A DNA stretch of 64,000 nucleotides from Streptomyces lanatus (GCF_014655715.1 NZ_BNBM01000002.1:682001-746000), one strand, 5' to 3'. Positions 50,977 through 62,142 are shown, numbered from the stretch's first letter. Notes: generated by a model not told the origin, from the letters alone. Made by a program: numbers and translations.

Positions 50977-52896
50977 TCAGTTGCCGTACAACCCCTCGAT
51001 CTCCCCCGCATAAGCCGCCATCACCGCACCTCGCTTCACCTTCAGCGACGGCGTCAGCATCCCGTTCTCCTCGTTGAATTCGCCCTCGACCAGGGCGAAC
51101 GCGCGGATGGACTCGGCGCGGGAGACGGCCTCGTTGGCGTAGTCGACGGCCTTCTGGACGTCGGCGCGTAGACGGGGGTCCCGGATCACCTCCGCCGTCG
51201 GTGTATCGGCCGGCATCTTGCGTACCGCCAGCCAATGTGTCACCGCCTCCGGGTCGAGGGTGATGACGGCCGCGATGAAGGGGCGGTTGTCGCCGACGAC
51301 GAGACACTGGCCGATCGGTGAGCGGCTGCGGAGGCGGTCCTCCAGGATGGCCGGGGAGACGTTCTTGCCGCCCGAGGTGACGAGGATGTCCTTCTTGCGG
51401 CCGGTGATGGTGAGGTAGCCGTCCTCGTCGAGGGAACCGAGGTCGCCGGTGGCGAACCAGTCGTCGGTGAGGACCGCGTCCGTCGCCGCCGGGTTGTTCC
51501 AGTAGGAGCCGAAGACGATGCCGCCGCGGATGAGCACCTCACCGTCCTCGGCGATGCGGACGGCCGTGCCGGGTACCGGTTGGCCGACCGTGCCGGGGCG
51601 GGGTTTGAGGGGCGGGACGATCGTCGCGGCTGCCGTCGTCTCCGTCAGGCCGTAGCCCTCGTAGACGATGATGCCCGCCGCGTAGAAGAACAGGTTGAGG
51701 TTGCGGTCCAGCGGGGAGCCGCCGCTGATGGCGTAGCTCATGCGGCCGCCCAGTTCCTTGCGGACCCGGCGGTAGACCAGGAGGTCGTACAAGGCCCACG
51801 CCGCGTAGAGGCCCGGCCCCGGGCCCTTCCCCGTGCCCAGGAACTTGTTCAGGTACGCCTCTCCGAAGCGGACCGCCACCCGGTCGGCCCGGTCGAACGA
51901 CGCCGCGCGGCCCATCTTCTCCGCCGTCGCACGGCCGGTGTCGTGGATCTTCTCGAAGAGGTACGGGACGCCTACGAGGAACGTGGGGCGGAACTCCTTC
52001 AGCGCCGGGCGGAGTTCATCGGGCTTGATGCTCGAGCAGTGGCCGATCTCGATACGGGCCAGCAGGCAGGCGATCTGGAGGGTGCGGCCGAGGATGTGGG
52101 CCAGGGGGAGGAAGAGGAGGGTTGACGCCGTCTGGCCGGTCACCTCCTTGAAGATCGGGTGGAGCAACTCGACCGTGTTGGCCGCCTCCGCGTGGAGGTT
52201 CGCGTGGGTGAGGACGCAGCCCTTCGGCTTGCCGGTGGTGCCTGACGTGTAGCAGATGGTGGCCGTCGTGTCGGGGGTGAGGGTGGTGCGGCGTTTCGTG
52301 ACCTCTTCGTCCGGGAGGTCCTCCCCGAGGGTCGTCAACTCGGTCAGCGCTCCGGCTTCCAATTGCCATATGTGTGGCCGATGTTGGTGGCCCGCCGTGC
52401 CCCTCGCCACCGTCTCCGTGTTCTCTTCCGTCTCCGTGATCACGAAACGCGCGTCCGAGTCCCGGACTATCCACTCCACCTGCTCGGCGGACGACGTGGC
52501 GTAGATCGGGACCGTCTGGCCGCCCGCCGCCCAGATCGCGAAGTCCAGGACCGTCCACTCGTAGCGGGTGCGGGACATGACGGCCACGCGGCCGCCCGGT
52601 TCGAGCCCCGCCGCGATCAATCCCTTGGCCGCGGCCGTGACTTCGCGGGCGAAGGCCCTGGCTGTGACCGGGTGCCAGGTGGTGCCTCGCTTACGGCGGA
52701 GGACCACCGCCTCCGGGGCCTCGGCCGCGTTGGTGTACGGGAGGTCCGCCGTGGTGCCGGAGGTGGGGTGTGGTGCGAGGGGCGGGGTGCGGGCCTCGCG
52801 GACCACGCCGTCGGCGTCCTTGACGATCTCCACCCTGGTGCGGTCCATCAGATCGGCGCGCTGCTTCGCCCGCTTCAGGTCCTTGCGTACGCCCAT
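50977..52896 (-). CDS. Long-chain fatty acid-CoA ligase (FadD15-like)
   Basis: The protein has 639 residues, an AMP-forming enzyme. The P-loop CYTSGTTGKPKGC, the YGLTETTAA motif and FATGDLGSLDEDGYLTITGRKKD are all present, with the catalytic Lys near the end in PSLKVKRG. It activates fatty acids with ATP and CoA. Its promoter contains an inverted repeat between -35 and -10, suggesting repression by a TetR/FadR-like protein. It is divergent from the chorismate mutase gene. Confidence 0.93.
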   Translation of the reverse strand: MGVRKDLKRAKQRADLMDRTRVEIVKDADGVVREARTPPLAPHPTSGTTADLPYTNAAEAPEAVVLRRKRGTTWHPVTARAFAREVTAAAKGLIAAGLEPGGRVAVMSRTRYEWTVLDFAIWAAGGQTVPIYATSSAEQVEWIVRDSDARFVITETEENTETVARGTAGHQHRPHIWQLEAGALTELTTLGEDLPDEEVTKRRTTLTPDTTATICYTSGTTGKPKGCVLTHANLHAEAANTVELLHPIFKEVTGQTASTLLFLPLAHILGRTLQIACLLARIEIGHCSSIKPDELRPALKEFRPTFLVGVPYLFEKIHDTGRATAEKMGRAASFDRADRVAVRFGEAYLNKFLGTGKGPGPGLYAAWALYDLLVYRRVRKELGGRMSYAISGGSPLDRNLNLFFYAAGIIVYEGYGLTETTAAATIVPPLKPRPGTVGQPVPGTAVRIAEDGEVLIRGGIVFGSYWNNPAATDAVLTDDWFATGDLGSLDEDGYLTITGRKKDILVTSGGKNVSPAILEDRLRSRSPIGQCLVVGDNRPFIAAVITLDPEAVTHWLAVRKMPADTPTAEVIRDPRLRADVQKAVDYANEAVSRAESIRAFALVEGEFNEENGMLTPSLKVKRGAVMAAYAGEIEGLYGN

Positions 52897-52933
52897 GTCG
52901 GCTCCCGTTGCCAGTCGGACTTACTGGAGAGTC

Positions 52934-52961
52934 AACTTACTCACGCGTAAAGGAAGGTCAA
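52934..52961 (-). promoter_or_regulatory. fadD promoter with inverted repeat in the spacer
   Basis: On the minus strand TTGACC (52961-52956) and TAAGTT (52939-52934) are 16 bp apart. The plus-strand block TTACTCACGCGTAA (52937-52950), with TTAC/GTAA arms, overlaps the -10 and fills most of the spacer, where a bound repressor would block RNA polymerase. Confidence 0.5.
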
Positions 52962-53031
52962 TGGGGCGGGCCGTACTCGGCACAAGTGCGCCGGTACGTT
53001 GAACGCACCCCCCAGCGAAAGGACGGGCCCT

Positions 53032-53643
53032 GTGCGAATCCGACGTACGCGGACCCTCTTGGTGGCCGCCGTCTCCACGGCGGTACTGCTCTCCGGAGCC
53101 GCCCCCGCCGTGGCCCTGAGCGATGCCCCGGCAGCCACCTCCGCCTCCCCCCATCTCCATGGACTCACCCCGCTGACCGACCTCTTCGCCGAACGGCTCC
53201 TCGTCGCCGACAAGGTCGCCGCCGCCAAGTACGGCACCGACAAGCCGATCGACGACCCGGTGCGCGAGCAGCAGATCCTGGACGACGTCGCCGCGCGCGC
53301 GACCGCGCTCGGGCTGGACCCGGAGGACACGCAAGCCGTCTTCCGGGACCAGATCGAGGCGAACAAGCTCGTGCAGCGCGGCCTGTACGCGCGCTGGGAC
53401 GCGCACCCCGACGAACGGCCCACCGAGCGCCCCGACCTGGTCAAGGAGGTCCGCCCGGTGCTCGACCGCATCACCACCGAACTGCTGGACGCGCTCAAGG
53501 ACACCGGGCGGCTGCGCACGTCCCCTTCGTGCGAGCCGCGACTCGTCATCGCCGCGGCCAGGTCGGCATACGGCCATGACCTCGACGTCCTGCACCTGAA
53601 GGGACTCCGGCGCGCGGTGCCCTCCGTGTGCGCTCAGCCCTGA
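53032..53643 (+). CDS. Exported chorismate mutase (AroQ-gamma type)
   Basis: The protein has 203 residues. A signal peptide (RIRRTRTLLVAAVSTAVLLS...AVA) ends near residue 29. The helical domain shows ERLLVADKVAAAKYGTDKPIDDP and a C-terminal half with two cysteines (SCEPRL, SVCAQP), as in secreted actinobacterial mutases. It converts chorismate to prephenate outside the cytoplasm, for an unclear purpose. The GTG is chosen for AAAGGA nine bases upstream. Its last 10 bp overlap the convergent lipoprotein gene. Confidence 0.9.
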   Translation: MRIRRTRTLLVAAVSTAVLLSGAAPAVALSDAPAATSASPHLHGLTPLTDLFAERLLVADKVAAAKYGTDKPIDDPVREQQILDDVAARATALGLDPEDTQAVFRDQIEANKLVQRGLYARWDAHPDERPTERPDLVKEVRPVLDRITTELLDALKDTGRLRTSPSCEPRLVIAAARSAYGHDLDVLHLKGLRRAVPSVCAQP

Positions 53644-55154
53644 AGGTCGCTCGCCCGGTCGATGGCCCGAGCCAGGTCCCGTACCGCCTCGTCCTCCGTC
53701 GTGGACGCCAACCTGTGCGCACGGTCGGCGAGTTCGGAGAGCCCCTCCGAGCCCGGCAGCGCACGGTCGTGGTCCCGGCGGAGGGCGTCCGCGAAGTAGG
53801 CCGCCGTCGCCGTGACCTGGAAGCGGGAGCCCGCGTCCCAGACCGAGGAGCGCAGGGCACCGGTCACCACCTCGCCCGACTCCTCGTGCGGGGCCCGCGT
53901 CCTCGGGTCCAGCCAGCGGACGTGCGCCGTGGCGAGGTGGCCCTCGGTGCCGGGCTTGGTGCGGACGGCGTAGAGGGCGGTCACCGTGTGGCCGGGGCCG
54001 ACCTCGCCGCCGTCGACGCTGTCGTCGCGGAAGTCGTCGTCGGCCACCGCACGGTTGTCGTAGCCGATGAGGCGGAACTCGGAGACCGTCGCCGGGTCGA
54101 AGGCGATCTGGGCCTTGGCGTCGCGGGCGGTCAGGTCGATGTTGCGGGGGAGGTCCTCGCAGAAGGTCTTGCGGGCCTCTTCGTCGGTGGACACATAGGC
54201 CGTGTGGCCGTCGCCCTTGTCCGCGAGGCGTTCCATCAGCGCGTCGCCGTAGTCGCTGCCTACGCCCACCCCGAAGAGGGTGATGCCGTGCTCGCGGCGT
54301 TCGGAGGCGATGCGTTCGAGGATGGTGTCCGCGTCGGTGTCGCCGGTGTTGGCCAGGGCGTCGGACACCAGGACCACGCGGTTGGTGGCACCCTCGCGGA
54401 GGCCGTCGACGGCCGTCTCGTAGCCCGTCTCCACGCCCGCGCCGAGATTGGTGGAGTCGGTGGGTTCGAGGGTCTCGATCGCGTCGTGGATCTCGTCCCG
54501 GTTGGAGCCCAGACGGGTCATCGGCAGCACCCGCTCCGCCTCGTCGCTGAACGTGACGATCGCGACCGAGTCGTCGTCGCGCAGCTGGTTCGTCATGACG
54601 TCCAGGGAGTCCTTGGCCAGGTCGAGGCGGCCCGGTTCGGCCATCGAACCGGAGATGTCGATGACGAAGGTGAGGGCGGCCGGCGCGCGTTCGCCGGAGT
54701 CGCGTTCGGGGCGGGTCGCCAGGCCCACGCGGACCAGGGACCAGTCCTCCTCGGACGTACGGGCGCCGTCGACCGTGATCGAGAAGCCGTTGCCGTCGGG
54801 GCGGTCGTAGTCCTGGCGGAAGCTGTTGACGAACTCCTCGGGGCGGACCGTCGAGGGGTCGGGCAGCCGGCCCTCGGCGAGGGTGCGGCGGGCGTAGCCG
54901 TAGGAGGCGGTGTCGACGTCGAGGGCGAAGGTGGAGAGGTAGTCGGGGGCGGGCGCGAAGTCGCGGGACTCCGAGGGCTCGTCGTCGCCGTTCTTCTGCT
55001 CGCCGGTGCCGCCGCCACTGTTGCCGTAGCGATGGTCGGGCGCGGGGTAGCTGCTGTTGTCCGCCGACGAGCCTCCGCCACCCGCGCATCCCGTGAGCAG
55101 CAGCCCCGCCCCTGCCACCACCGCGAACACCCCACGTATGCGATGTCGATCCAT
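53634..55154 (-). CDS. VWA-domain lipoprotein (YfbK-like)
   Basis: The protein has 506 residues. The signal ends in the lipobox LLTGC (Cys23). After a Ser/Gly-rich linker, the YfbK-type N-terminal region FALDVDTASYGYARR is followed by a von Willebrand factor A domain with MIDAS D166-I-S168-G-S170 and later T and D positions. It should bind divalent metal and partner proteins at the outer face of the membrane. The ATG lies at 55154; upstream in-frame sequence has no signal. Confidence 0.9.
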   Translation of the reverse strand: MDRHRIRGVFAVVAGAGLLLTGCAGGGGSSADNSSYPAPDHRYGNSGGGTGEQKNGDDEPSESRDFAPAPDYLSTFALDVDTASYGYARRTLAEGRLPDPSTVRPEEFVNSFRQDYDRPDGNGFSITVDGARTSEEDWSLVRVGLATRPERDSGERAPAALTFVIDISGSMAEPGRLDLAKDSLDVMTNQLRDDDSVAIVTFSDEAERVLPMTRLGSNRDEIHDAIETLEPTDSTNLGAGVETGYETAVDGLREGATNRVVLVSDALANTGDTDADTILERIASERREHGITLFGVGVGSDYGDALMERLADKGDGHTAYVSTDEEARKTFCEDLPRNIDLTARDAKAQIAFDPATVSEFRLIGYDNRAVADDDFRDDSVDGGEVGPGHTVTALYAVRTKPGTEGHLATAHVRWLDPRTRAPHEESGEVVTGALRSSVWDAGSRFQVTATAAYFADALRRDHDRALPGSEGLSELADRAHRLASTTEDEAVRDLARAIDRASDLQG

Positions 55155-55302
55155 CTTCCGTGCCCCCTTGGTCCGTTGACGTCGGCTTTCTGTGACTGTG
55201 ACGGGCCAGGGGGCCGGAACGTGCGCTACAAAGCGTTGCGGATGGGTCTCGAAGCAGCCACGGTGGCCGGTTCCCGAGACCGGTAGGTGATCTTCCGGTG
55301 AC

Positions 55303-56166
55303 CTACGACACCACGTCCTTGCGCGCGAAACCCCGGAAGGCCAGCGCGAACAGCACAAGTGCGTACGTTATGGAAACCGCCGTGCCCTGGATCATGCCCG
55401 ACCACTCGGCATTGGGCTGTACGGCGTCCGCCCAGGCGAACTGCCAGTGCGCGGGCAGGAAATGGCGCCAGTCGCCGAGCGCCGTCACCGCGTCGAGGAC
55501 GTTCCCGACGATGGTCAGGCCGACCGCGCCGCCGACCGCGCCGAGCGGGGCGTCCGTCTTGGTCGAGAGCCAGAACGCCAGGCCCGCGGTGACCAGTTGG
55601 GACACGAAGATGTACGCCACGACCACCAGCAGCCGCTGCGCCGCCGTCCCTGTGGCGAGCGAGCCGCCGGTGGGGATCTGGAGCGGGCCCCAGCCGTACG
55701 CCGCCGTGCCGACCGCCAGCGCGACGACGGGCAGCAGGACCATCGCGGCCAGGCTGAGGCTCAGGGCCACCACGAGCTTGGACCACAGCAGGCGCGCCCG
55801 GGGCACGGGTGCCGCCAGCAGATAGCGCAGGGAGGACCAGCTGGCCTCCGACGCCACCGTGTCCCCGCAGAACAGGGCGACGGGGATGACCAGCAGGAAG
55901 CCCGCGGAGACGAACAGGTTCACGGCGGCGAAATTGGCGCCGGACGCCGTGGCCGTGTCCATCAGGGTGATGCGGTCGCCGCCGGCGTCCGGCTCGCCAC
56001 CGATCGCGAAAGCCGCGACCAGGACGAAGGGGAGGACGGCCAGGATGCCGAACATCACCAGCGTGCGGCGGCGCTTGAGCTGGCGGGCCAGCTCGACCCG
56101 GAGGGGCAGCGTACGGCCCGCCCGGTAGCCGGAGGCGACCTCGGTGGGCTCGGTGAGCGTGCTCAT
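55303..56166 (-). CDS. ABC transporter permease (ABC-2 type)
   Basis: The protein has 287 residues and six membrane segments. The segment SWSSLRYLLAAPVPRARLLWSKLVVALSL after helix 2 is split here only for reading; its SLRYLLAAPVPR part is typical of ABC-2/NatB-like permeases. Its ATG overlaps the stop of the esterase-ABC fusion gene (ATGA), so it is the partner of that ATPase. Substrate unknown. Confidence 0.9.
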   Translation of the reverse strand: MSTLTEPTEVASGYRAGRTLPLRVELARQLKRRRTLVMFGILAVLPFVLVAAFAIGGEPDAGGDRITLMDTATASGANFAAVNLFVSAGFLLVIPVALFCGDTVASEASWSSLRYLLAAPVPRARLLWSKLVVALSLSLAAMVLLPVVALAVGTAAYGWGPLQIPTGGSLATGTAAQRLLVVVAYIFVSQLVTAGLAFWLSTKTDAPLGAVGGAVGLTIVGNVLDAVTALGDWRHFLPAHWQFAWADAVQPNAEWSGMIQGTAVSITYALVLFALAFRGFARKDVVS

Positions 56167-58817
56167 GCGGAGCCTCCGATCAGGGTGAGGAAGGCGTCTT
56201 CCAGACGGCGGTGCGGGCCGACCGACTGGACGGGCACTTCGAGGCGGACGAGTTCGGCGACCAGGCGCTGTGCGCTGCCGTCGGGGTCGAGGCGGACGAG
56301 CAGTCCCTCCTCGGTGCCGATCGCCGAGGCGATGCCGGGCAGCGCCGCCACCTTCTCCACGACCGGCTCCTCGACCGGTACGGCCGTGCCGACCAGCAGC
56401 GTGTCACCGGAGCCGATGATCTCGGCGACCGGGCCCGCCTGCACGAGGCGGCCGCGGTCCATCACCACGAGGTGGGTGCAGGACTGCTCGACCTCCGCGA
56501 GGAGATGGCTGGAGACGATCACGGTGCGGCCGGCCGCCGCGTAGCGGATCATCACCTGGCGCATCTCGCGGATCTGTGGCGGGTCGAGGCCGTTGGTCGG
56601 TTCGTCGAGGATGAGCAGGTCAGGCAGGCCGAGCATGGCCTGGGCGATGGCGAGGCGCTGGCGCATGCCCTGGGAGTACGTCCGTACCGCGCGGGCCAGT
56701 GCGTCGCCGAGGCCGGCGATCTCCAGGGCCTCGTCGAGGTGGGCGTCCTCGGGCGGGCGGCCGGTGGCCTGCCAGTACAGCTCCAGGTTCTCCCGGCCGG
56801 AGAGGTGCGGCAGGAAGCCCGCGCCCTCCACGAAGGCGCCGACGCGGGAGAGGACGGGGGCGCCGGGGCGGATCGCGTGACCGAAGACCCGGATCTCACC
56901 GGCGTCCGGCTTGATCAGGCCCATCAGCATGCGGAGGGTCGTGGTCTTGCCCGCGCCGTTCGGGCCGAGCAGACCCAGGACCTGGCCCTTCTCCACGCGG
57001 AAGGACAGGTCCCGTACCGCGTACCGGTCCTGCGAGCCCGCGTACCGCTTGCTCAAGTCCGTGATCTGGAGCGGGACTTCGGCCTGCTCGGGATCGGGCG
57101 CGGGGGTGGCGGTGCGGCGGCGGGCCGTCAGCAGCAGGGCGAGAGCGATACCGGCGCCGACGATCGGGAGCCACCACACCCACGACGGGAGCGGGGCGAC
57201 GGCGGTACCGACGCCGGGGGCCGTGGGGACCGTCAGATCGCCCTTGAGGGAGACGGTGTACGTCGCCGGGGAGACCGGCGAGGCATAGCCGAGGTCCGTG
57301 GAGGAGACGACCAGGCGCAGCCGGTGGCCGCTCTCGATGTCATGGTCGATGGCGGGGAGCGTGAGCGTCACGTCCTTGCCGGCCTTGGCGCCCTCGACGC
57401 GCAGGGGCGTGACCAGCTGCGACGGCAGCACCTGCTGGCGGCCGTCGGGGCCGACGTCGTAGACCTTGGCGAAGAGGACCGCGTCCTCGCTGGTCGACCT
57501 GACGTGCACGGTCGCCTTCGGGGAGCCGGTGATGTGCAGATTGCCGGTGACCGGCGCCGATTCGAAGGCGGCGAACTGGCCCGGGAAGTCCAGGGACACC
57601 CCGACGCCCAGCGAGGACAGCTGGGCGAGTCCGCCGGAGCCGCCGAGTCCGGGCAGCGCCGAGACGGCGGGCGGGCTGGCGCCGGCCGGGTTGGCGAAGC
57701 TCTGCTCGCGGCCGGTGAGGCGGAAGGCCTTCGGGCCGCTCTCCAGGCCCGGGTAGGTGTCCGCGCTCGCGCCCCGCAGCAGGGCCTGGCCGTCGGTGGA
57801 GTCGACGCCTCCGGTACGGGTGACCCGGAAGGCGGGACCGGTGTCGGCGCCCTTGTCGTCCTTCAGATACCGGTCGAACCAGGACTTCACACGCCCCTGG
57901 ATACGGCCCGTCTCCATGTCGCCGCCGTCATGGCCGCCGGAGATCCAGTCGACGTCGACGGGGGCGCCGTTGGCCTTGATCGCCTTGGCTGCCTGGTCGG
58001 CCTGGCCGAGCGGGAAGAGGGAGTCGGACTGGCCCTGCATGAGGAGGGTGGGGACCTTGATACGGTCGCCCACGGCCGACGGCGACCGCTCCTCCAGCAT
58101 CTTGCGCGCCTGTGCGTCCGGGACGCCGGACTCGGCGACCCGGTCGTACATCGCGCAGATCTGCTTCTCGAACTTCTCGCAGCCGCCGGCCGAGTTGACG
58201 AAGATGCCCGCCCAAAGCTTCTTGAAGACACCGTTCGGGAACAGCGCGTCCGCGAGGTTCCAGTAGGTGATCGCCGGGGCGATGGCGTCCACACGGTCGT
58301 CGTATCCGGCGGCCAGGAGGGAGATCGCACCGCCGTAGGAGCCGCCCGCCATGCCGACGCGCGGGTCGCCGGTCTTGTCCAGCTCGACCTGTGGCTGCTT
58401 CGCCAGCCAGTCGAGCAGCTTCGACACGTCGGCGACCTCGCCCTTCGGGTCGTTCAGGCCGACCTCGCCGGTGGACTTCCCGAAGCCGCGGGCCGACCAG
58501 GTCAGCACCGCGTAGCCGTCTCCGGCGAGGTCCTGGGCCTGCTCCCGTACGTCGTCCTTGCTGCCGCCGAAGCCGTGCGCGAGGAGGACGGCGGGGCGGG
58601 CTCCGTTCGTGGCCGACGTGAAGTACGAGGTGTCGATTCTTACCCCGTCTCCCATGTCCATGACCCGGTCCGTACGGCGTATCTGCGGCGCGTCCTCGCC
58701 GGCGACGGCCGTCCATGTCCCGGCACCGGCGAGGACGACGACGGAGGCCGCGGCGGCGATCCACCGGCGCGGCCTCTTCACTCGCCCTCGCAGCAATGCG
58801 GGCAGTCGAAGATCCAT
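56163..58817 (-). CDS. Fusion of acyl esterase/X-Pro peptidase-like domain and ABC ATPase
   Basis: The protein has 884 residues. After an N-terminal membrane anchor (about 18-38) comes an alpha/beta-hydrolase of the CocE/X-Pro dipeptidyl-peptidase class (nucleophile Ser160 in GGSYGG, His in GGHDGGD) and its beta-sandwich C-terminal domain (to about 530). A membrane helix (SWVWWLPIVGAGIALALLL, about 544-562) then leads to a cytoplasmic ABC ATPase with GPNGAGKTTTLR, YSQGMRQRLAIAQA and LLILDEPTNGLD. The hydrolase should face outside and the ATPase inside, working with the coupled permease. It may tie hydrolysis of a substrate to its transport or sensing. Confidence 0.9.
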   Translation of the reverse strand: MDLRLPALLRGRVKRPRRWIAAAASVVVLAGAGTWTAVAGEDAPQIRRTDRVMDMGDGVRIDTSYFTSATNGARPAVLLAHGFGGSKDDVREQAQDLAGDGYAVLTWSARGFGKSTGEVGLNDPKGEVADVSKLLDWLAKQPQVELDKTGDPRVGMAGGSYGGAISLLAAGYDDRVDAIAPAITYWNLADALFPNGVFKKLWAGIFVNSAGGCEKFEKQICAMYDRVAESGVPDAQARKMLEERSPSAVGDRIKVPTLLMQGQSDSLFPLGQADQAAKAIKANGAPVDVDWISGGHDGGDMETGRIQGRVKSWFDRYLKDDKGADTGPAFRVTRTGGVDSTDGQALLRGASADTYPGLESGPKAFRLTGREQSFANPAGASPPAVSALPGLGGSGGLAQLSSLGVGVSLDFPGQFAAFESAPVTGNLHITGSPKATVHVRSTSEDAVLFAKVYDVGPDGRQQVLPSQLVTPLRVEGAKAGKDVTLTLPAIDHDIESGHRLRLVVSSTDLGYASPVSPATYTVSLKGDLTVPTAPGVGTAVAPLPSWVWWLPIVGAGIALALLLTARRRTATPAPDPEQAEVPLQITDLSKRYAGSQDRYAVRDLSFRVEKGQVLGLLGPNGAGKTTTLRMLMGLIKPDAGEIRVFGHAIRPGAPVLSRVGAFVEGAGFLPHLSGRENLELYWQATGRPPEDAHLDEALEIAGLGDALARAVRTYSQGMRQRLAIAQAMLGLPDLLILDEPTNGLDPPQIREMRQVMIRYAAAGRTVIVSSHLLAEVEQSCTHLVVMDRGRLVQAGPVAEIIGSGDTLLVGTAVPVEEPVVEKVAALPGIASAIGTEEGLLVRLDPDGSAQRLVAELVRLEVPVQSVGPHRRLEDAFLTLIGGSA

Positions 58818-58975
58818 GGTTCAACGGTACGGGGCGAAGCTGTCGGTCAGTTATCGACCGGGGGCTGAATCGGGGGACCTTCCAGGGGGGTACGGCGGGG
58901 GGTTTGTCTACCGCGTTCGTGGTACGGCGGGGTTGAGCTCGGGGGGTTCTGTGGGCTGCCGGGTGCGGGTTCGTT

Positions 58976-59038
58976 GTGGTTGATCGCGCCCGCGCGGCGG
59001 AGCCGCAAATTGATACAGCCCCGCGCCCCTTAGGGGGT
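58976..59038. repeat. Streptomyces-type intergenic GC-rich repeat
   Basis: The block with GCGCCCGCGCGGCGGAGCCGC, then AATTGATACAGCC and CGCGCCCCTTAGGGG, looks like the dispersed intergenic element I know from many Streptomyces chromosomes. It holds a small hairpin (GCGGC-GGA-GCCGC, 58994-59006) and overlaps the last codons and TAA stop of the APC transporter gene. Confidence 0.55.
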
Positions 59039-60427
59039 TTCATCGACCGGGATTGTGACCAGCCAGCGCGTCTCCCTTCGCGGCCGGAGATACAGCGCCC
59101 AATACAGGGTGGCTACCCCCGTAATACCGCCCGTCCACAGCAGATAACTCGTCTCCTGCTGGCTCAGGATGTACACCAGGACCACGATCAGCAGGACCGG
59201 CATCGCGGGCCACAGGGGCATGCGCCAGGCGCGGGTGTGCCTGTGGGTGCCGCGCCTTGCGAACAGCGCTGCCACCGCCACCAGCAGGTACATCCCCGTC
59301 ACCGACACCCCCGTCACGCCGTACAGCGTGTCCAGATTGACGAAGCACAGGGCCGCCCCCGGTACGCCCACCGCGAGGGTCGCGACCCACGGGGAGCCGA
59401 AGCGGCCCAGCTTGGCGAGGACGTTGTTGACGGGTGTCGGCCAGGCCTTGTCGCGGGCGGAGGCGAAGAGGACGCGGGAGTTCTGGATGACCATGACGAT
59501 GCCCGCGTTGATGATCGCGAGGGCCACGCAGAGGCTGACGAAGGTGCCTACGGCGGAGTTGGACCAGGCGGTGACCATGGTGCTCAGATCACCGGCGGTG
59601 AGTGCCTCGATGTCCGATGCGCCGAGCGTGATCGCGATGACGGGAACGAGGATGATCACCGCCGAGATGGCGAGGGTGGCGAGGACCGTGCGGGCGACGT
59701 TGCGGCGTGGGTTCTCCAGTTCCTCGGAGAGGTAGACGGCCGTGGAGAAGCCCTGGGTGACGAAGAGGGCGATGGCGAGGCCGGACACGATCAGCAGCGC
59801 CGTCACCGTGTCCGTACCGCCGTCCGCGCCGGCCACCTCCATCGAGACCAGGCTCCCCGGGCCGCGCTCGGCGTGGGCGAAGCCCAGCACCGCCACGACG
59901 GCCGCTGCGATGACCTCCAGGACCAGGAAGACACCGGTGATCCAGGCGTTGGCGCGCAGGTCCAGCAGACCGGCGAGGGTGGCGAGGAGCATGACGCCGG
60001 CGCCGGTCATGGCGGGGTCGAGGTGGACGATCGGGGCGAGGTAGTCGGCGGTGCCCATCGCGATCACCGGCGGGACGACCATGACGACCAGGAGAGAAAG
60101 GACGAAGACGAGCCAGCCCGCCAGCCGTCCGGCCAGCGTGGAGACCATCGCGTACTCGCCGCCCGCGCTGGGGATGAGGGTGCCCAGCTCCGAGTAGCAG
60201 AACGCCACGGCGATGCAGAGCAGGGAGCCGATGGCGATCGTCAGGGCGGTGGCGGTGCCGAGCGAGCCGAACAGGTCGGGGACGACCACGAACAGGGTGG
60301 AGGCGGGGGTCACGCAGGACAGAGTGAGCAGGGTGCCGCCGACCACGCCGATGGAGCGCTTGAGCTTCTGGGGGCCGTCCGACGCCTCGACTGCGGCGCC
60401 CTCGACGGGGGTGAGGGTGTCGGTCAC
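59030..60427 (-). CDS. APC-family amino acid permease
   Basis: The protein has 465 residues and 12 predicted membrane helices. The first helix region VGGTLLTLSCVTPASTLFVVVPDLF and the conserved stretch FCYSELGTLIPSAGGEYAM belong to the APC superfamily (amino acid/polyamine transporters). The substrate cannot be read. The GTG start has no Shine-Dalgarno; TTGACG and TTGCAT (18-bp spacer) lie so that transcription could start at the GTG, a leaderless message. Confidence 0.9.
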   Translation of the reverse strand: MTDTLTPVEGAAVEASDGPQKLKRSIGVVGGTLLTLSCVTPASTLFVVVPDLFGSLGTATALTIAIGSLLCIAVAFCYSELGTLIPSAGGEYAMVSTLAGRLAGWLVFVLSLLVVMVVPPVIAMGTADYLAPIVHLDPAMTGAGVMLLATLAGLLDLRANAWITGVFLVLEVIAAAVVAVLGFAHAERGPGSLVSMEVAGADGGTDTVTALLIVSGLAIALFVTQGFSTAVYLSEELENPRRNVARTVLATLAISAVIILVPVIAITLGASDIEALTAGDLSTMVTAWSNSAVGTFVSLCVALAIINAGIVMVIQNSRVLFASARDKAWPTPVNNVLAKLGRFGSPWVATLAVGVPGAALCFVNLDTLYGVTGVSVTGMYLLVAVAALFARRGTHRHTRAWRMPLWPAMPVLLIVVLVYILSQQETSYLLWTGGITGVATLYWALYLRPRRETRWLVTIPVDETP

Positions 60428-60578
60428 GAGGGGGATGCAACATCGACGGAAACCATCGCGTCAATGGGTGTTCACCTACGGAATTCGTGGCGATCACCGC
60501 TCGCGGCGCGCGTTAACGTCGTATCAAGGCCGTATACGGGGGCCTGACACGCGTGCGGGAATCGCAGCTCGGGGCCGC

Positions 60579-60613
60579 AAAAAAATGGGGCCGTCCGCGA
60601 TGCGGACGGCCCC
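60579..60613 (-). terminator. Intrinsic terminator after mmsA
   Basis: A 12-bp perfect stem (GGGGCCGTCCGC / GCGGACGGCCCC, loop GAT) lies 13 bp after the mmsA stop, followed on the minus strand by a run of T (AAAAAAA in plus orientation). Confidence 0.9.
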
Positions 60614-60625
60614 TCATGCCACTCG

Positions 60626-62128
<1,503 letters not shown>

Positions 62129-62142
62129 GACCGGTTACTCCT

